DNA of 64,000 bases from Nostoc sp. MG11 (GCF_014904695.1 NZ_JACXXN010000006.1:124001-188000); one strand, 5' to 3'; shown: positions 54,545 to 63,732, counted from the stretch's first letter. Program-made: numbers and translations. The notes: generated by a model not told the origin, from the sequence alone.

Positions 54545-55150
54545 CTAAAATTTTGTGGAACGGTCTATAAGTGCTAGCCAGAGACGGCGGTGTCCACCTG
54601 GGGCACTATAAAAAAGTAAATCTACAAGCAGTTTAAGTGCCAGATTGGTAAGTAAATCCGTCGAGATTTGGTCATCCTCTTCCATCCGCTCTTGGTAGGT
54701 GTTGCAGAAAGCATCTATGTAATCTCCAAGTAGAGCAGCCTGATGAGGTTCCCGTTTGGTTTCCGCCATTTGTTCTAATAAACCGACAGCACGCCGAATT
54801 AATTCTTGGTGCTCCTTAGCTAGGTAGCAGGTGATTAGAACAAGCGATCGCGCTTCTTCTATATCTAGTTTTTTTCGCCCTCCTTGACCTTTGCGTAAGG
54901 GGTTGGACTGGCGTAGTCGCCACAATGCTACGCGATCGGGCACTCTTGACTCTAAATTCAGCTTAGTTGCCGCTGAAAGCATTGCTTCGGAACCAATGCC
55001 AGTTAAAGTTTCTAGCGCCAACAGCACCAAGTCTAACTGGGTTTTGATATTGTCCCATTGAACTGCATCTGGCGCTGGAAGCTTGATTAAATCCTCCCAC
55101 GGGGAATTTGGAGTGGCTGAGTTGGCGGCCGTGTGCATAACTTTTAGCAT
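54545..55150 (-). CDS. DUF3038 family protein
   Basis: A 201-residue, mostly helical soluble protein, with LDLVLLALETLTGIGSEAML, ARSLVLITCYLAKEHQELIRR and LTNLALKLLVDLLFYSAPGG. It matches the cyanobacterium-specific DUF3038 family, which is commonly beside DUF4335. A shared envelope or cell-division-related role can only be guessed. Two in-frame starts (M1, and M5 in MLKVMHTAANS) are possible. mutS2 lies upstream. Confidence 0.83.
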   Translation of the reverse strand: MLKVMHTAANSATPNSPWEDLIKLPAPDAVQWDNIKTQLDLVLLALETLTGIGSEAMLSAATKLNLESRVPDRVALWRLRQSNPLRKGQGGRKKLDIEEARSLVLITCYLAKEHQELIRRAVGLLEQMAETKREPHQAALLGDYIDAFCNTYQERMEEDDQISTDLLTNLALKLLVDLLFYSAPGGHRRLWLALIDRSTKF

Positions 55151-55499
55151 AGGTGATCAGGCTGATAGGGACTGTTGCTGTTACCCATTTTGAAACCAGA
55201 CTCTCAAGCATCAAAGTTGGTTTCCTATAGCTATGAGCCAGAAGCTTCAACTAGCTTTTCTCTGTAGTAAACAGCAGTTATCTTTGTCTTACTCTAAATG
55301 AAAACTTCTTTTCATCAAAGTAGAAAATTATCAGCCCAAGTCGATATTTACCTAACTTTAGCTACTAGCTAAGTACAAGAGTATAAATAAACAAACCTAA
55401 AATTGATAACTGCTAATTGCTAATCTCTAATCACCATCAGCTAATTAGTAATTAGCAATTAACAATCATTAACTCTGCCCAGTTACATTTATTGCCGCT
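55151..55499. other. Spacer with inverted repeat
   Basis: 349 bp between mutS2 and the DUF3038 gene. TGCTAATTGCTAAT near 55410 and ATTAGTAATTAGCAATTA near 55447 could pair to end the mutS2 transcript or belong to a spacer repeat. No gene seen. Confidence 0.4.
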
Positions 55500-57902
55500 T
55501 TATTTTATGTGGACAATAGTAACACCACTGCCACCGTCTGCTCGTTCTGCTGCTTCATAGTTGCTGACTCTGGGGTGCTGTTGCAAAAAGGTGTGAACAC
55601 CTTGCCGTAACTTACCAGTCCCGTACCCGTGAATAATCCATACTGGCCCTGTAGCTTCCGAGATGGCTTTGTCAAGAATGAATTCGGCGTCAGCCACTCG
55701 CTTACCACGCAAATCGACGGTATTTTGGGAAGTGCGAATCGCTGGGGCTGGCTGCGGTGGTGTAACTACTGTTGGGACTGGCTTTGCTTTAACGACTGGT
55801 TCAGCTTTTTGACCATCTAGAGATTCTACATCTTCTAGTTTGACTGTCATCTTCATGATCCCAAAGCGCACAGTTAACTCCCCATCATTACCGGGGGTGG
55901 TTAACACTTCTGCTGTTTGCCCCAACTTGGGAACACGCAGGCGATCGCCTACTTTGGGCATAAACCCAAGTTTTGGTTTTGGTTGTGTTGCTGGCTGATA
56001 TTTCTGGGCAATTTGATTCAAGGCATTAGTCGCTTGCTGGGCATCTTGGGCTGTGGGTGTACCTTGCTGCAAGCGGCGAATTACTTGGGCAATTTCACCT
56101 TTTGCTTGGGTGATCGCTTGTTGAACAGCTACTTCCTGTGAAGCCCGCAGAGCACTTTCTCTTTCTTGTAAAGCTGAGGCTTTTTCGGATACTTCTTTGT
56201 ATAAACGCTCCGCTTGCTGCAATACATTTTGCGCTTCAGTAGCTTTAGTTTCCTGACGGCGACGTTGCGCTTCTAACCCAGCAATGACTTGGTTAACTTC
56301 ATCTGTTGCTTCTCCCACTTGGGATTTCGCCTGTTCCACAACTTCTGGTTTTAGCCCCAAACGCAAAGCAATTGTCAAGGCGTTGGAACGTCCGGGTATT
56401 CCCCACAGTAGGCGGTAAGTTGGCGACAGAGTACTTTCGTCAAATTCTACCGAGGCATTTTCAAATCGCTCATCTTCATATTTCAGCGCTTTTAGTTCAC
56501 CAAAGTGAGTGGTAGCGATTGTTAGCTGAGCGTGGTTAGACAGATATTGCAGCAAGGCGATCGCTAAGGCACTACCTTCAACTGGATCGGTGCCTGCGCC
56601 GACTTCATCAAGTAATACTAGGGAATTGGGCTTATGGCATGGGGCATGAGACTCTCCATCATTGCTGATTGCGTCTAAAATCCTACTGATGCGGCGGATG
56701 TGACCGGAGAATGTGGATAAACTCTGCTGTAGGGATTGTTCATCGCCAATATCTGCCAGCACTTGGTCAAACCAAGGGATTTCGACTGGTTCGCGGGCGG
56801 GGACAAATAAACCTACCTTGGCCATCAATGCTGCTAACCCTAGGGTTTTTAAGGTAACAGTTTTACCGCCAGTATTTGGCCCGGTAATTGTTACTACCCG
56901 AATTTGTGGACTGATGAACAAATCTACAGGAACTACTGGTTGCCCTTGTTCGTGCTGTTGCTGCCACACTAACAATGGATGACGCAAATGCCGTAAGGTA
57001 ATGATTTCACTTTCCTCCCGGTTGATAAATCGCGGGGGATTAGCTCCTAGCCAGAAACTATATCGTGATCTGGCGGTTGCGAGATCCAAAGTGGTAACAA
57101 TTGCTAATAACCTCTCCAAATCAGGTTTGACTGCTGCTACTTGCTCCGTTAAAACACGGCGAATCGCTTCTTCTTCTGCTTGCTCTTTTCTAATTATCTG
57201 CCGCAGTTGGTTGCCTAGAGGCACGATAGAATTAGGTTCTACATACAGCGTCGCACCACTAGTAGAGGTATCGTGGACAATGCCGGGAATGGCATCTTTT
57301 TGAGGTGCTTTCACAGGGATTACATAGCGATCGCCCCGTTGGGTAATTAGCTGTTCCTGAACTGCCCCAGCTTTTGCCTGTAGAATATTTTGCAGCTTTT
57401 GAGTAATTTGAGTGCGTAATCGCCGCAAATCTGTACGAATTTCTCCCAGTTTTTGGCTAGCGCGATCAGTTACCTGTGCTCGTTCATCTATACAACGGTG
57501 AATTTCCTGTTCTAGTTCGGGATAAGTCCGCAAATCGGCAACCAAATTAGTCAAGATTGGCAAATCTTCTTGGTTGTCAATTACACGGCGCAAATTTCTA
57601 GCACCAGCGAGGGTGGTAGCGATCGCTAACAGTTCATCCCCAGTTAAAATTCCGCTGCGTTCTGCCCGTTCTAAGGAATCACCAATATCTTGAATTCCCT
57701 CAAACGACAGTCCTGTAGTTAGACGGCTTTCTAGTTGGTAAACTTCTTTGGTTTGCTCTAACAACTGTTCGCTTTCTGCCTGAGACTCAGGCATTTTCAG
57801 ATGACGCGCAGCTGTCGCCCCCAGCTTAGTTGCCGCAAACGTGCAAAGGTGCTGGCAGAGGCGATGCCATTCTAGTAGTTCTAAGGTTTCAGATTGGATC
57901 AA
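55500..57902 (-). CDS. mutS2: Endonuclease MutS2
   Basis: An 800-residue MutS-family ATPase lacking the mismatch-recognition domain. Walker A is GPNTGGKTVTLKTLG near 340, Walker B LVLLDEVGAGTDPVEGSALA, and the H-loop ATTHFGELKAL. A long coiled coil follows at 530-620, then a KOW-like domain, and a C-terminal Smr nuclease domain (VDLRGKRVADAEFILDKA, IIHGYGTGKLRQGV). MutS2 suppresses recombination and may split collided ribosomes. Thirteen extra residues (ISNDGESHAPCHK) sit just before the Walker B strand and are encoded by a GGCATGGGGCATGAG-like repeat at 56631-56669. Confidence 0.95.
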   Translation of the reverse strand: MIQSETLELLEWHRLCQHLCTFAATKLGATAARHLKMPESQAESEQLLEQTKEVYQLESRLTTGLSFEGIQDIGDSLERAERSGILTGDELLAIATTLAGARNLRRVIDNQEDLPILTNLVADLRTYPELEQEIHRCIDERAQVTDRASQKLGEIRTDLRRLRTQITQKLQNILQAKAGAVQEQLITQRGDRYVIPVKAPQKDAIPGIVHDTSTSGATLYVEPNSIVPLGNQLRQIIRKEQAEEEAIRRVLTEQVAAVKPDLERLLAIVTTLDLATARSRYSFWLGANPPRFINREESEIITLRHLRHPLLVWQQQHEQGQPVVPVDLFISPQIRVVTITGPNTGGKTVTLKTLGLAALMAKVGLFVPAREPVEIPWFDQVLADIGDEQSLQQSLSTFSGHIRRISRILDAISNDGESHAPCHKPNSLVLLDEVGAGTDPVEGSALAIALLQYLSNHAQLTIATTHFGELKALKYEDERFENASVEFDESTLSPTYRLLWGIPGRSNALTIALRLGLKPEVVEQAKSQVGEATDEVNQVIAGLEAQRRRQETKATEAQNVLQQAERLYKEVSEKASALQERESALRASQEVAVQQAITQAKGEIAQVIRRLQQGTPTAQDAQQATNALNQIAQKYQPATQPKPKLGFMPKVGDRLRVPKLGQTAEVLTTPGNDGELTVRFGIMKMTVKLEDVESLDGQKAEPVVKAKPVPTVVTPPQPAPAIRTSQNTVDLRGKRVADAEFILDKAISEATGPVWIIHGYGTGKLRQGVHTFLQQHPRVSNYEAAERADGGSGVTIVHIK

Positions 57903-57967
57903 GGTTTCAACATCTAATCTGAAATTATGGTAACAATTCTAGCCGTTCTGTGACACTTAAATTTAGC

Positions 57968-58264
57968 TTACGCAGTAGCTATTTCTTGCACCAGAACGTA
58001 GGGCTGGACTATGAGGGTATGAAATCGCTTGGTGCGATCGCTATTCCATTCTCCTACTTGTACTGGTGATGGTTTAGTAATTAATTGCTCATCAATCCAC
58101 TGCTGTACTGATGGAATATTATCGCTGGCGATCGCTTCCCCAACATCCAGCAAGTTTAGCTCAGATGCCACTAATATTACCGTGTCTCGCTGCACATGAG
58201 GAATTAGCCACTCCCATTCTGCCTCATCTAATATTTCTGTTAATTCCGCTCTTAAATCCGACAT
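57968..58264 (-). CDS. DUF2288 family protein
   Basis: A 98-residue soluble protein, MSDLRAELTEILDEAEWEWLIPH, with VILVASELNLLDVGEAIASD and VQQWIDEQLITKPS. It matches DUF2288, a small family found in many proteobacteria and cyanobacteria without known function. It lies 65 bp upstream of mutS2 on the same strand and could be co-transcribed. Confidence 0.88.
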   Translation of the reverse strand: MSDLRAELTEILDEAEWEWLIPHVQRDTVILVASELNLLDVGEAIASDNIPSVQQWIDEQLITKPSPVQVGEWNSDRTKRFHTLIVQPYVLVQEIATA

Positions 58265-58321
58265 TATTCTCTAACGTTGATATTATTCACTACTTCGTAG
58301 TTTATAACTCTTGACTATTGG

Positions 58322-59359
58322 CTACACTTCTGATTTCATTTCATCAATTTCAAACAAAGATACAATTACTCCGGCGATCGGAATAGATATAAAAACACCT
58401 AATAGACCTGCTACTTTAGCACCTACAAGCAAAGCAAAGAATACGACTACAGGATTAAGATTGAGCGCACCTTGCATAATGCGGGGCGCAATTAAGTTAT
58501 CTTGTATCTGCTGAAGAACAATACAAGCTGCCAATACTTTCAATGCTAACCAAACACCTTGAGACAACACAACTAGAGTAATTGTACCAATTCCTAATGT
58601 TGCTCCTATGCCAGGAATGATATCAACGATTCCAACTATCACTGACAATATCAAGGCAAAAGGTACTTTTAATAATACGAACACCAGAAAAGTCGAAGTT
58701 GTGAGAAATAAGCTTAATAACAACTGACCTCTAAAAAAGCCTAAGAAGGAGCGCCTAATTATATTTGTAAATCGGTTACGGCGCTGCTTTGGTACTACTT
58801 TTAAGATAAAGCTCCAGAGCTTATCTCCATCTAGGAGCATGAAAAAAGCTACAACCGCAATCAATATAAAAGTTACAAAGTTAGTCATAAAACTTTGTAA
58901 AATTGCCAAGCTAGTTACAAGAGTTGTTACAGCTTGATCCCGTAATTGTCCTTCAATTACACTCAAATCTATTTGAAGATTACGGCTTCGTAGAAATACT
59001 TCTAATCGCTCTAATAGAGGTACTAAAGAATTTAAAAATCCAGTTATGCTGTCAATTAATTGTTGTCCTTGAGATAGAATCGTTAAGCCCACAGTAACAG
59101 CTATACCGCCAAGAATCACAACACTAAGCAAGAAAACTACAACAACTGCTATGCCGTGGGGCAAAAAACGCCGCAGCCATTGTACAGGATAGCTGAGCAA
59201 AAAAGCCAAAATTGCAGCGAATGTAAAAATAACTATGACTATCTCAAAGTAAGCTAAAAGCTGCACAATTGCCCAGCCAGAAGCCACTAAAAGTAAAAAG
59301 CGGACTAACGCCAGATTATTCAATCGATCCCAAAAGTTTTTGGCTTCAAAGCCGCTCAT
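58322..59359 (-). CDS. AI-2E family transporter (PerM/YhhT-like permease)
   Basis: A 345-residue membrane protein with about eight hydrophobic helices: near 15-55 (two or three), 62-92, 155-180, 210-240, 245-270 and 300-330. The soluble segment at about 95-150 (QLIDSITGFLNSLVPLLERL) is typical of the AI-2E family. The family motif GIVDIIPGIGATLGIG is present. Members are exporters of diverse small molecules or ions and the name does not prove autoinducer transport. The gene is separate from DUF2288 by 57 bp. Confidence 0.9.
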   Translation of the reverse strand: MSGFEAKNFWDRLNNLALVRFLLLVASGWAIVQLLAYFEIVIVIFTFAAILAFLLSYPVQWLRRFLPHGIAVVVVFLLSVVILGGIAVTVGLTILSQGQQLIDSITGFLNSLVPLLERLEVFLRSRNLQIDLSVIEGQLRDQAVTTLVTSLAILQSFMTNFVTFILIAVVAFFMLLDGDKLWSFILKVVPKQRRNRFTNIIRRSFLGFFRGQLLLSLFLTTSTFLVFVLLKVPFALILSVIVGIVDIIPGIGATLGIGTITLVVLSQGVWLALKVLAACIVLQQIQDNLIAPRIMQGALNLNPVVVFFALLVGAKVAGLLGVFISIPIAGVIVSLFEIDEMKSEV

Positions 59360-59514
59360 ATACTATCTAGAGAAAAGGTAGTGGTGATTTAGCCTAGCTG
59401 TTGCATTTAAGCACAAAGTCTTACTTGATTTGCTATGGCGCATTAACTTTAAACATATAGAAACTGAGTGGCGATCGCCACTTCCTTAAAGCATATTCCC
59501 CAGTATGATTTAAC

Positions 59515-60153
59515 TCATCGGCCTAAATCATGCATCTCATTGATCACTGTGGTACATTTTTGTGTTATAGCTTCTAATTCTTCTTTATTAGTGGAACTAG
59601 GAGTATCAATTAATTTGCCAATCCTAATAGTAATAGGAACAGCTTGAGGTATTGCCGAGCCTTTTTTTAAAATCCCCTCAGTACCCCACAAACTTACTGG
59701 CAATATTGGTGCTTTGGCCTTCGCCGCTAGTAGCGCTGCGCCTCTTTTGGGGTCTGTAATTCGACCATCTGGGGTACGAGTGCCTTGCAAAAAAACACCG
59801 ACAGCCCAACCGTTATTGAGGTACTCTAGGGCAGAACGGATAGCAGTGCGATCAGCACTTCCTCGACTTACCGGGTAAGCACCGTACAACTTAATCATTT
59901 TTGCCAAAATCGGAATATCAAATAACTCTTCCTTAGCCATATAAGCCACTGGGCGACGTACACAATTAGAGACAATCGGCGGATCAAAGTAACTAGCATG
60001 ATTACTCACTACCACTAGTGGCCCTGATTGAGGAACATTTTCCACACCATAAATTTGGCCCCGAAAGTAAGTATGAAGCATGGGGCTGACGACCGACCAT
60101 TTAAAGGCGTGGTAAAGTGCCAGACTAATAAACGGTTCGCGGCTTTGAGACAT
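59515..60153 (-). CDS. plsC: 1-acyl-sn-glycerol-3-phosphate acyltransferase (PlsC type)
   Basis: A 212-residue membrane-associated acyltransferase from the ATG at 60153 (MSQSREPFISLALYHAFKWS). The catalytic motif NHASYFD (HX4D) is near residue 52 and the substrate motif FLQGTRTPDG replaces the common FPEGTRS form. It acylates lysophosphatidate to phosphatidate. The frame is open to 60234, but the extra 27 codons are spacer-repeat DNA (GGATTGGGCATTGAGGATTG on the plus strand), so the shorter start is preferred. It is last in the minus-strand plsX-fabH-fabD-plsC cluster. Confidence 0.9.
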   Translation of the reverse strand: MSQSREPFISLALYHAFKWSVVSPMLHTYFRGQIYGVENVPQSGPLVVVSNHASYFDPPIVSNCVRRPVAYMAKEELFDIPILAKMIKLYGAYPVSRGSADRTAIRSALEYLNNGWAVGVFLQGTRTPDGRITDPKRGAALLAAKAKAPILPVSLWGTEGILKKGSAIPQAVPITIRIGKLIDTPSSTNKEELEAITQKCTTVINEMHDLGR

Positions 60154-60156
60154 AAA

Positions 60157-60285
60157 AGGTTGAGGATTGCGGATTAGGGATTGGGCATTGAGGATTGGGC
60201 ATTGGTTGGGGTCAGCGGGAAAAGGAAAAACCATTCCTTTACCCTTTAACCTTTTCCCCTCTTAAGAGTCCCCAGTCCCCGGCCT
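60157..60285. repeat. GGATTGGGCATTG-type tandem spacer repeat
   Basis: GGATTGCGGATTAGGGATTG, GGGCATTGAGGATTGGGCAT units, then a GGGAAAAGG / CCTTTACCC pair and AAGAGTCCCCAGTCCC. The same composite, GGGATTGGGCATGGGG plus AAAGAGTCCCTAGTC, fills the 63618-63730 spacer. Confidence 0.7.
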
Positions 60286-61167
60286 TTAGTCCGGTAATTC
60301 AGTTGCATTACGGACGTTTTTTAAGATTAAATCAGGGCTAATACGTTTAATTAAACCAGTTAGTACGTTACTGGGGCCAATTTCTATTACTTGCTGAATG
60401 CCGTTTGCTGGTAATTCTAGAGAGATTTCTCGCCATCGTACCGAACCAGTCATTTGTTTGTTTAAGCGCTGCTTTAAAATTTCGGCATCAATAGATGGAA
60501 CTGGTTCTACATTAGACAACACTGGCACAACAGCTGGTTGAAATTCCACAGATTCTAGAATGTCTTGGAACTCTGCCGCCGCTGGTGCTATTAAGTGTGA
60601 ATGAAATGCTCCAGAAACTTTTAAAGGAATAGCACGCTTAGCTTTCACTTGAGAAATTACCGCTTGTACAGCGTCCGGCGTCCCAGAGATTACCACCTGA
60701 GCCGGACTGTTGTCATTAGCCAGCACTACATCGGGCGTTTGAGAAATGACTTTTTCCAACTGTTCGCGGTCAAAGTTCAACAAAGCAGCCATCATCCCAC
60801 CTGCGGCACTATCCATAAGTTCCGCACGACGCTTGACCAAGTGTAATCCCGCCGACCATTCAAAGACACCAGCAATATAAAGAGCAACATATTCGCCCAA
60901 ACTATGACCAGCAACTAAATCTGGCTGATATCCCCGTTCCCGGATGAGATCAGCAAGAATGCTTTCCACCACATAAAGAATTGGCTGTGTATATAGCGTC
61001 TGTGATAATTTTTCTTCGTCCTTTTGACAGATTTCTCTTACAGACCAGCCCAAAATAGCCTCAGCTTGAACAAATTTGTCTTTGGCAGAGGGTATATCTA
61101 ATAAATCCATTCCCATTCCCAGTACTTGAGAACCTTGTCCGGGAAACACCCATGCAGTTTTAGTCAT
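60286..61167 (-). CDS. fabD: Malonyl-CoA:ACP transacylase
   Basis: A 293-residue enzyme that charges acyl carrier protein with malonate. The GQGSQ start motif is at 10-14, the nucleophile is S89 in VAGHSLGEYV, and the catalytic His is in GAFHSHLIAPA near 197. It belongs to type II fatty acid synthesis and could also serve polyketide pathways. It lies between fabH and plsC on the same strand; the fabH-fabD spacer is enlarged by an STRR tract and a palindrome. Confidence 0.95.
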   Translation of the reverse strand: MTKTAWVFPGQGSQVLGMGMDLLDIPSAKDKFVQAEAILGWSVREICQKDEEKLSQTLYTQPILYVVESILADLIRERGYQPDLVAGHSLGEYVALYIAGVFEWSAGLHLVKRRAELMDSAAGGMMAALLNFDREQLEKVISQTPDVVLANDNSPAQVVISGTPDAVQAVISQVKAKRAIPLKVSGAFHSHLIAPAAAEFQDILESVEFQPAVVPVLSNVEPVPSIDAEILKQRLNKQMTGSVRWREISLELPANGIQQVIEIGPSNVLTGLIKRISPDLILKNVRNATELPD

Positions 61168-61235
61168 TGGTCATTGGTCATTGGTTATTGGTCATTAGTC
61201 ATTTGTCATTACAAAGAACAAATGACTAATGACAA
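61168..61235. repeat. STRR heptamer tract between fabH and fabD
   Basis: Four TCATTGG-type heptamers followed by TTAGTCATTTGTCATT and the inverted AATGACTAATGACAAAG stretch. It is directly followed by the palindromic repeat at 61241. Confidence 0.85.
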
Positions 61236-61240
61236 AGAGA

Positions 61241-61276
61241 GAAGTCTGAACGCCGGCTTCCGGCGCTCAGAACTTC
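61241..61276. repeat. Dispersed palindromic repeat, copy B
   Basis: Arms GAAGTCTGAACGCCGG and CCGGCGCTCAGAACTTC around CTT. The same length and ends as copy A at 951-986. The inner stem changes from GGCGG/CCGCC to GCCGG/CCGGC, keeping pairing. Copy B also has one A-C mismatch. Confidence 0.85.
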
Positions 61277-61288
61277 GGGGACAAAATA

Positions 61289-62281
61289 TTATCTTCCCCA
61301 TTGAAAAATTGCCGCGCCCCAAGTAAGACCGGCACCAAAGCCGGATGTAGCAATGATGTCATTAGGTTTAATTTTGTCTTGCCGCACTGCTTCATCTAGG
61401 GCTAGGGGGATGGAGGCGGCAGAGGTATTGCCGTACTGAGCAAGATTACTAATAACTTTATGTTGAGGAATATTTAAGCGTTGGGCAACAGCATCGAGAA
61501 TCCGCTGATTGGCTTGATGCAGGATTAGCCAATCGATTTGCTCAACATTGAGGTTAGCTTGAAACAAGGCTTTGTCAATAATTTCTGGCACTTTTTGGAC
61601 AGCGAAGCGGTAAATTTCTTTACCGTTCATGGTTATGGGTTGGTAAGTGCCTTTAGTAATATTTACGCCTGGGAGTAGTTCTTGGGAAGAGGCTGCATAG
61701 GAAAGGTTGAGCTGATGATTTTGAGTACCATCGCTTTTAAGTGCAAATCCCAATAGGCGATCGCTTTTGGATGCTTGCAATACTACTGCTCCTGCACCAT
61801 CACCGAACAATACACAAGTGCCCCTATCTTGCCAATCTACCCAGCGAGAGAGGATATCTGCTCCTATCAACAGTACATTTTGAAAAACGCCTGTTTTTAT
61901 ATATTGGGCGGCTGTTACTAGCCCAAAGACAAAGCCAGAGCAGGCTGCTGTCAAGTCAAAAGCAACTGCTTTGGTGGCTCCTAATTCAGCTTGTACTTGA
62001 CAAGCAGTACCAAACAAGTCGTCAGAAGTGGATGTCGCCAGCAAAATTAGATCTAAGTCAGATGCGGTGATACCAGCAGATGCGATCGCCTGGCGACTAG
62101 CCGCAGTGGCGAGTACACTTAATGACTCAGATGGTTGTGCTAACCGCCGTTGACGAATTCCCGTTCTTGTTGTGACCCACTCGTCTGATGTCTCAACTAA
62201 TTTAGACAAGCTTTGGTTGTCTAAGGAAGTTGCTGGTACTGCTGAGCCACTTCCAGTAATTGCTACCCCTAAGTTTTGCAC
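61289..62281 (-). CDS. fabH: 3-oxoacyl-ACP synthase III
   Basis: A 330-residue thiolase-fold enzyme that starts fatty acid chains from acetyl-CoA and malonyl-ACP. The nucleophile is C114 in DLTAACSGFVFGL, the His is in LILHQANQRILDAV, and the Asn in YGNTSAASIPLAL. The C-terminus is TSGFGAGLTWGAAIFQWGR, as in the family. plsX lies 178 bp upstream through an STRR-rich spacer; fabD follows downstream. Confidence 0.96.
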   Translation of the reverse strand: MQNLGVAITGSGSAVPATSLDNQSLSKLVETSDEWVTTRTGIRQRRLAQPSESLSVLATAASRQAIASAGITASDLDLILLATSTSDDLFGTACQVQAELGATKAVAFDLTAACSGFVFGLVTAAQYIKTGVFQNVLLIGADILSRWVDWQDRGTCVLFGDGAGAVVLQASKSDRLLGFALKSDGTQNHQLNLSYAASSQELLPGVNITKGTYQPITMNGKEIYRFAVQKVPEIIDKALFQANLNVEQIDWLILHQANQRILDAVAQRLNIPQHKVISNLAQYGNTSAASIPLALDEAVRQDKIKPNDIIATSGFGAGLTWGAAIFQWGR

Positions 62282-62459
62282 TCTTAATCTCCCAAGCTAT
62301 CAGCTTTTTGTCCTTTGTCCTCTCTTACAAAGTTCTGTTCGCCTTTGGCGTTGGCGGAGCCATCGGAGGAAACCTCGGCTCAGACTTTGCGCTTTGTCAT
62401 TTGTCCTTCGTCCTTCGTTTTTACAAATGACAAGTTACTCAATGACTAATGACTAATCG
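62282..62459. repeat. Composite repeat spacer between plsX and fabH
   Basis: GTCCTTTGTCC and TTCGTCCTTCG units and TCATTTGTC heptamers with inverted AATGACTAATGACTAAT at the plsX side, plus a GCCTTTGGCGTTGGCGGAGC piece in the centre. No gene. Confidence 0.65.
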
Positions 62460-63482
62460 CTAACCGCTTTCGCGCTCTAAGATATATTGTGACTGAATTC
62501 GTTGCAGCACCTCGTTGTCAACAGCTTCTTTTGCCATCCGAATGGCGTTAAAAATTGAAGGTGCTTGGGAGCTACCATGACCAATAAAACAGACTCCGGC
62601 GACACCTAATAGCAGAGCACCACCATGTTCTGCATGATCCATCCGCTGCTTAATTCGCTTCAGATTTGGTTTTAAAAGTGCTGAGCCAATTTGACCGTGC
62701 AATCCTTGGGGTAATTCTTCCCGCAAAATTTGCAGAATTACTTCTCCGACCGCTTCGGCGAATTTTAATAATACATTACCGACAAAGCCATCGCAGACAA
62801 TTACATCAAAGCGACCAGAAAGTACATCACGCCCTTCAGCATTACCAATAAAATTAATTTGGGTATTTTCGCGTAACATTTGGTGGGCGCGGACGGCTGC
62901 GTCATTGCCCTTAGAATCTTCTTCTCCAATATTTAACAAACCTACCTTGGGTTCGCTAGTACCTATGACATACTGACTGTAAGCTGATCCCATTACGGCA
63001 AACTGCTCTAAAAACTTAGGACGACAGTCTACATTTGCGCCGACATCAAGTATAAGTACTGGTTTGCCAGCCACAATTGTGGGAAAAACAGTCCCTATTG
63101 CTGGACGGTCAATTCCCGGTAATCGTCCTAAGCGCAGTAACGCTGCTGCCATTGCTGCTCCAGAGTGTCCGGCAGAAAAAACGGCATCTGCTTGTTTTTG
63201 CTTGACTAAATCCATAGCCACATTAATAGAGGCCTGGGGTTTACGTCTAACTGCGCTTAAAGGCTCCTCGTCCATCGCGATCGCCTCCTGTGCAGGAACG
63301 ATCTCTACTTGCCCGAAATTTGTTTTTGGCGGCAAAGCAGCTTTAATTTGTTGGGGATCACCTACCAACAAGACTTCTACACCCAATTCTTCTCGTGCCC
63401 GCAGTGCGCCAGCAACGATTTCACCGGGTGCGTGATCCCCTCCCATTGCATCAATTGCGATCCGTACGCGAGTCGATCCCAT
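62460..63482 (-). CDS. plsX: Phosphate acyltransferase PlsX
   Basis: A 340-residue enzyme that converts acyl-ACP to acyl-phosphate for glycerolipid synthesis. Family segments are RIAIDAMGGDHAPGEIVAGA, SVRRKPQASINVAMD-like (AVRRKPQASINVAMDL), FSAGHSGAAMAAALLRLGRL and VICDGFVGNVLLKFAEAVGE. It is first in the minus-strand plsX-fabH-fabD-plsC cluster, the common bacterial linkage of fatty acid initiation with phospholipid synthesis. Confidence 0.96.
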   Translation of the reverse strand: MGSTRVRIAIDAMGGDHAPGEIVAGALRAREELGVEVLLVGDPQQIKAALPPKTNFGQVEIVPAQEAIAMDEEPLSAVRRKPQASINVAMDLVKQKQADAVFSAGHSGAAMAAALLRLGRLPGIDRPAIGTVFPTIVAGKPVLILDVGANVDCRPKFLEQFAVMGSAYSQYVIGTSEPKVGLLNIGEEDSKGNDAAVRAHQMLRENTQINFIGNAEGRDVLSGRFDVIVCDGFVGNVLLKFAEAVGEVILQILREELPQGLHGQIGSALLKPNLKRIKQRMDHAEHGGALLLGVAGVCFIGHGSSQAPSIFNAIRMAKEAVDNEVLQRIQSQYILERESG

Positions 63483-63617
63483 TGCTCAGAGCTATTAGAA
63501 ACCTTACAAATTTTACCAGATGGCTTTGCTGAAAAAGCGTAAATTTCTAACTGCCAATTGATTTCTGTTACTATTGCAACAAATTTTGGCAGCAAGCCAA
63601 AGATAATAACACGAACT

Positions 63618-63732
63618 GTGAGGGATTGGGCATGGGGTATTGGGAAAGGAAAAGGGGTAAAGGGGAAAGGTAAAAATTATCTTTTTACTATTTGCTCTTT
63701 AACCTTGTCCCTCTTTTCCCGGTAAAGAGTCC
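63618..63732. repeat. Composite purine/pyrimidine spacer repeat
   Basis: GGGATTGGGCATGGGGTATTG, AAAGGAAAAGGGGTAAAGGGG, then CCTTGTCCCTCTTTTCCC and AAGAGTCCCTAGTC. It parallels 60157-60285 and separates plsX from pepA. Confidence 0.65.

Noticed and set aside
55200-55470. Possible small RNA in the mutS2-DUF3038 spacer
   Set aside because: The inverted repeats are weak and AT-only, like spacer STRR remnants, with no T-run or promoter-like context.
60154-60234. N-terminal extension of PlsC
   Set aside because: These codons are the GGATTGGGCATTG spacer repeat; ATG 60153 begins the conserved protein.
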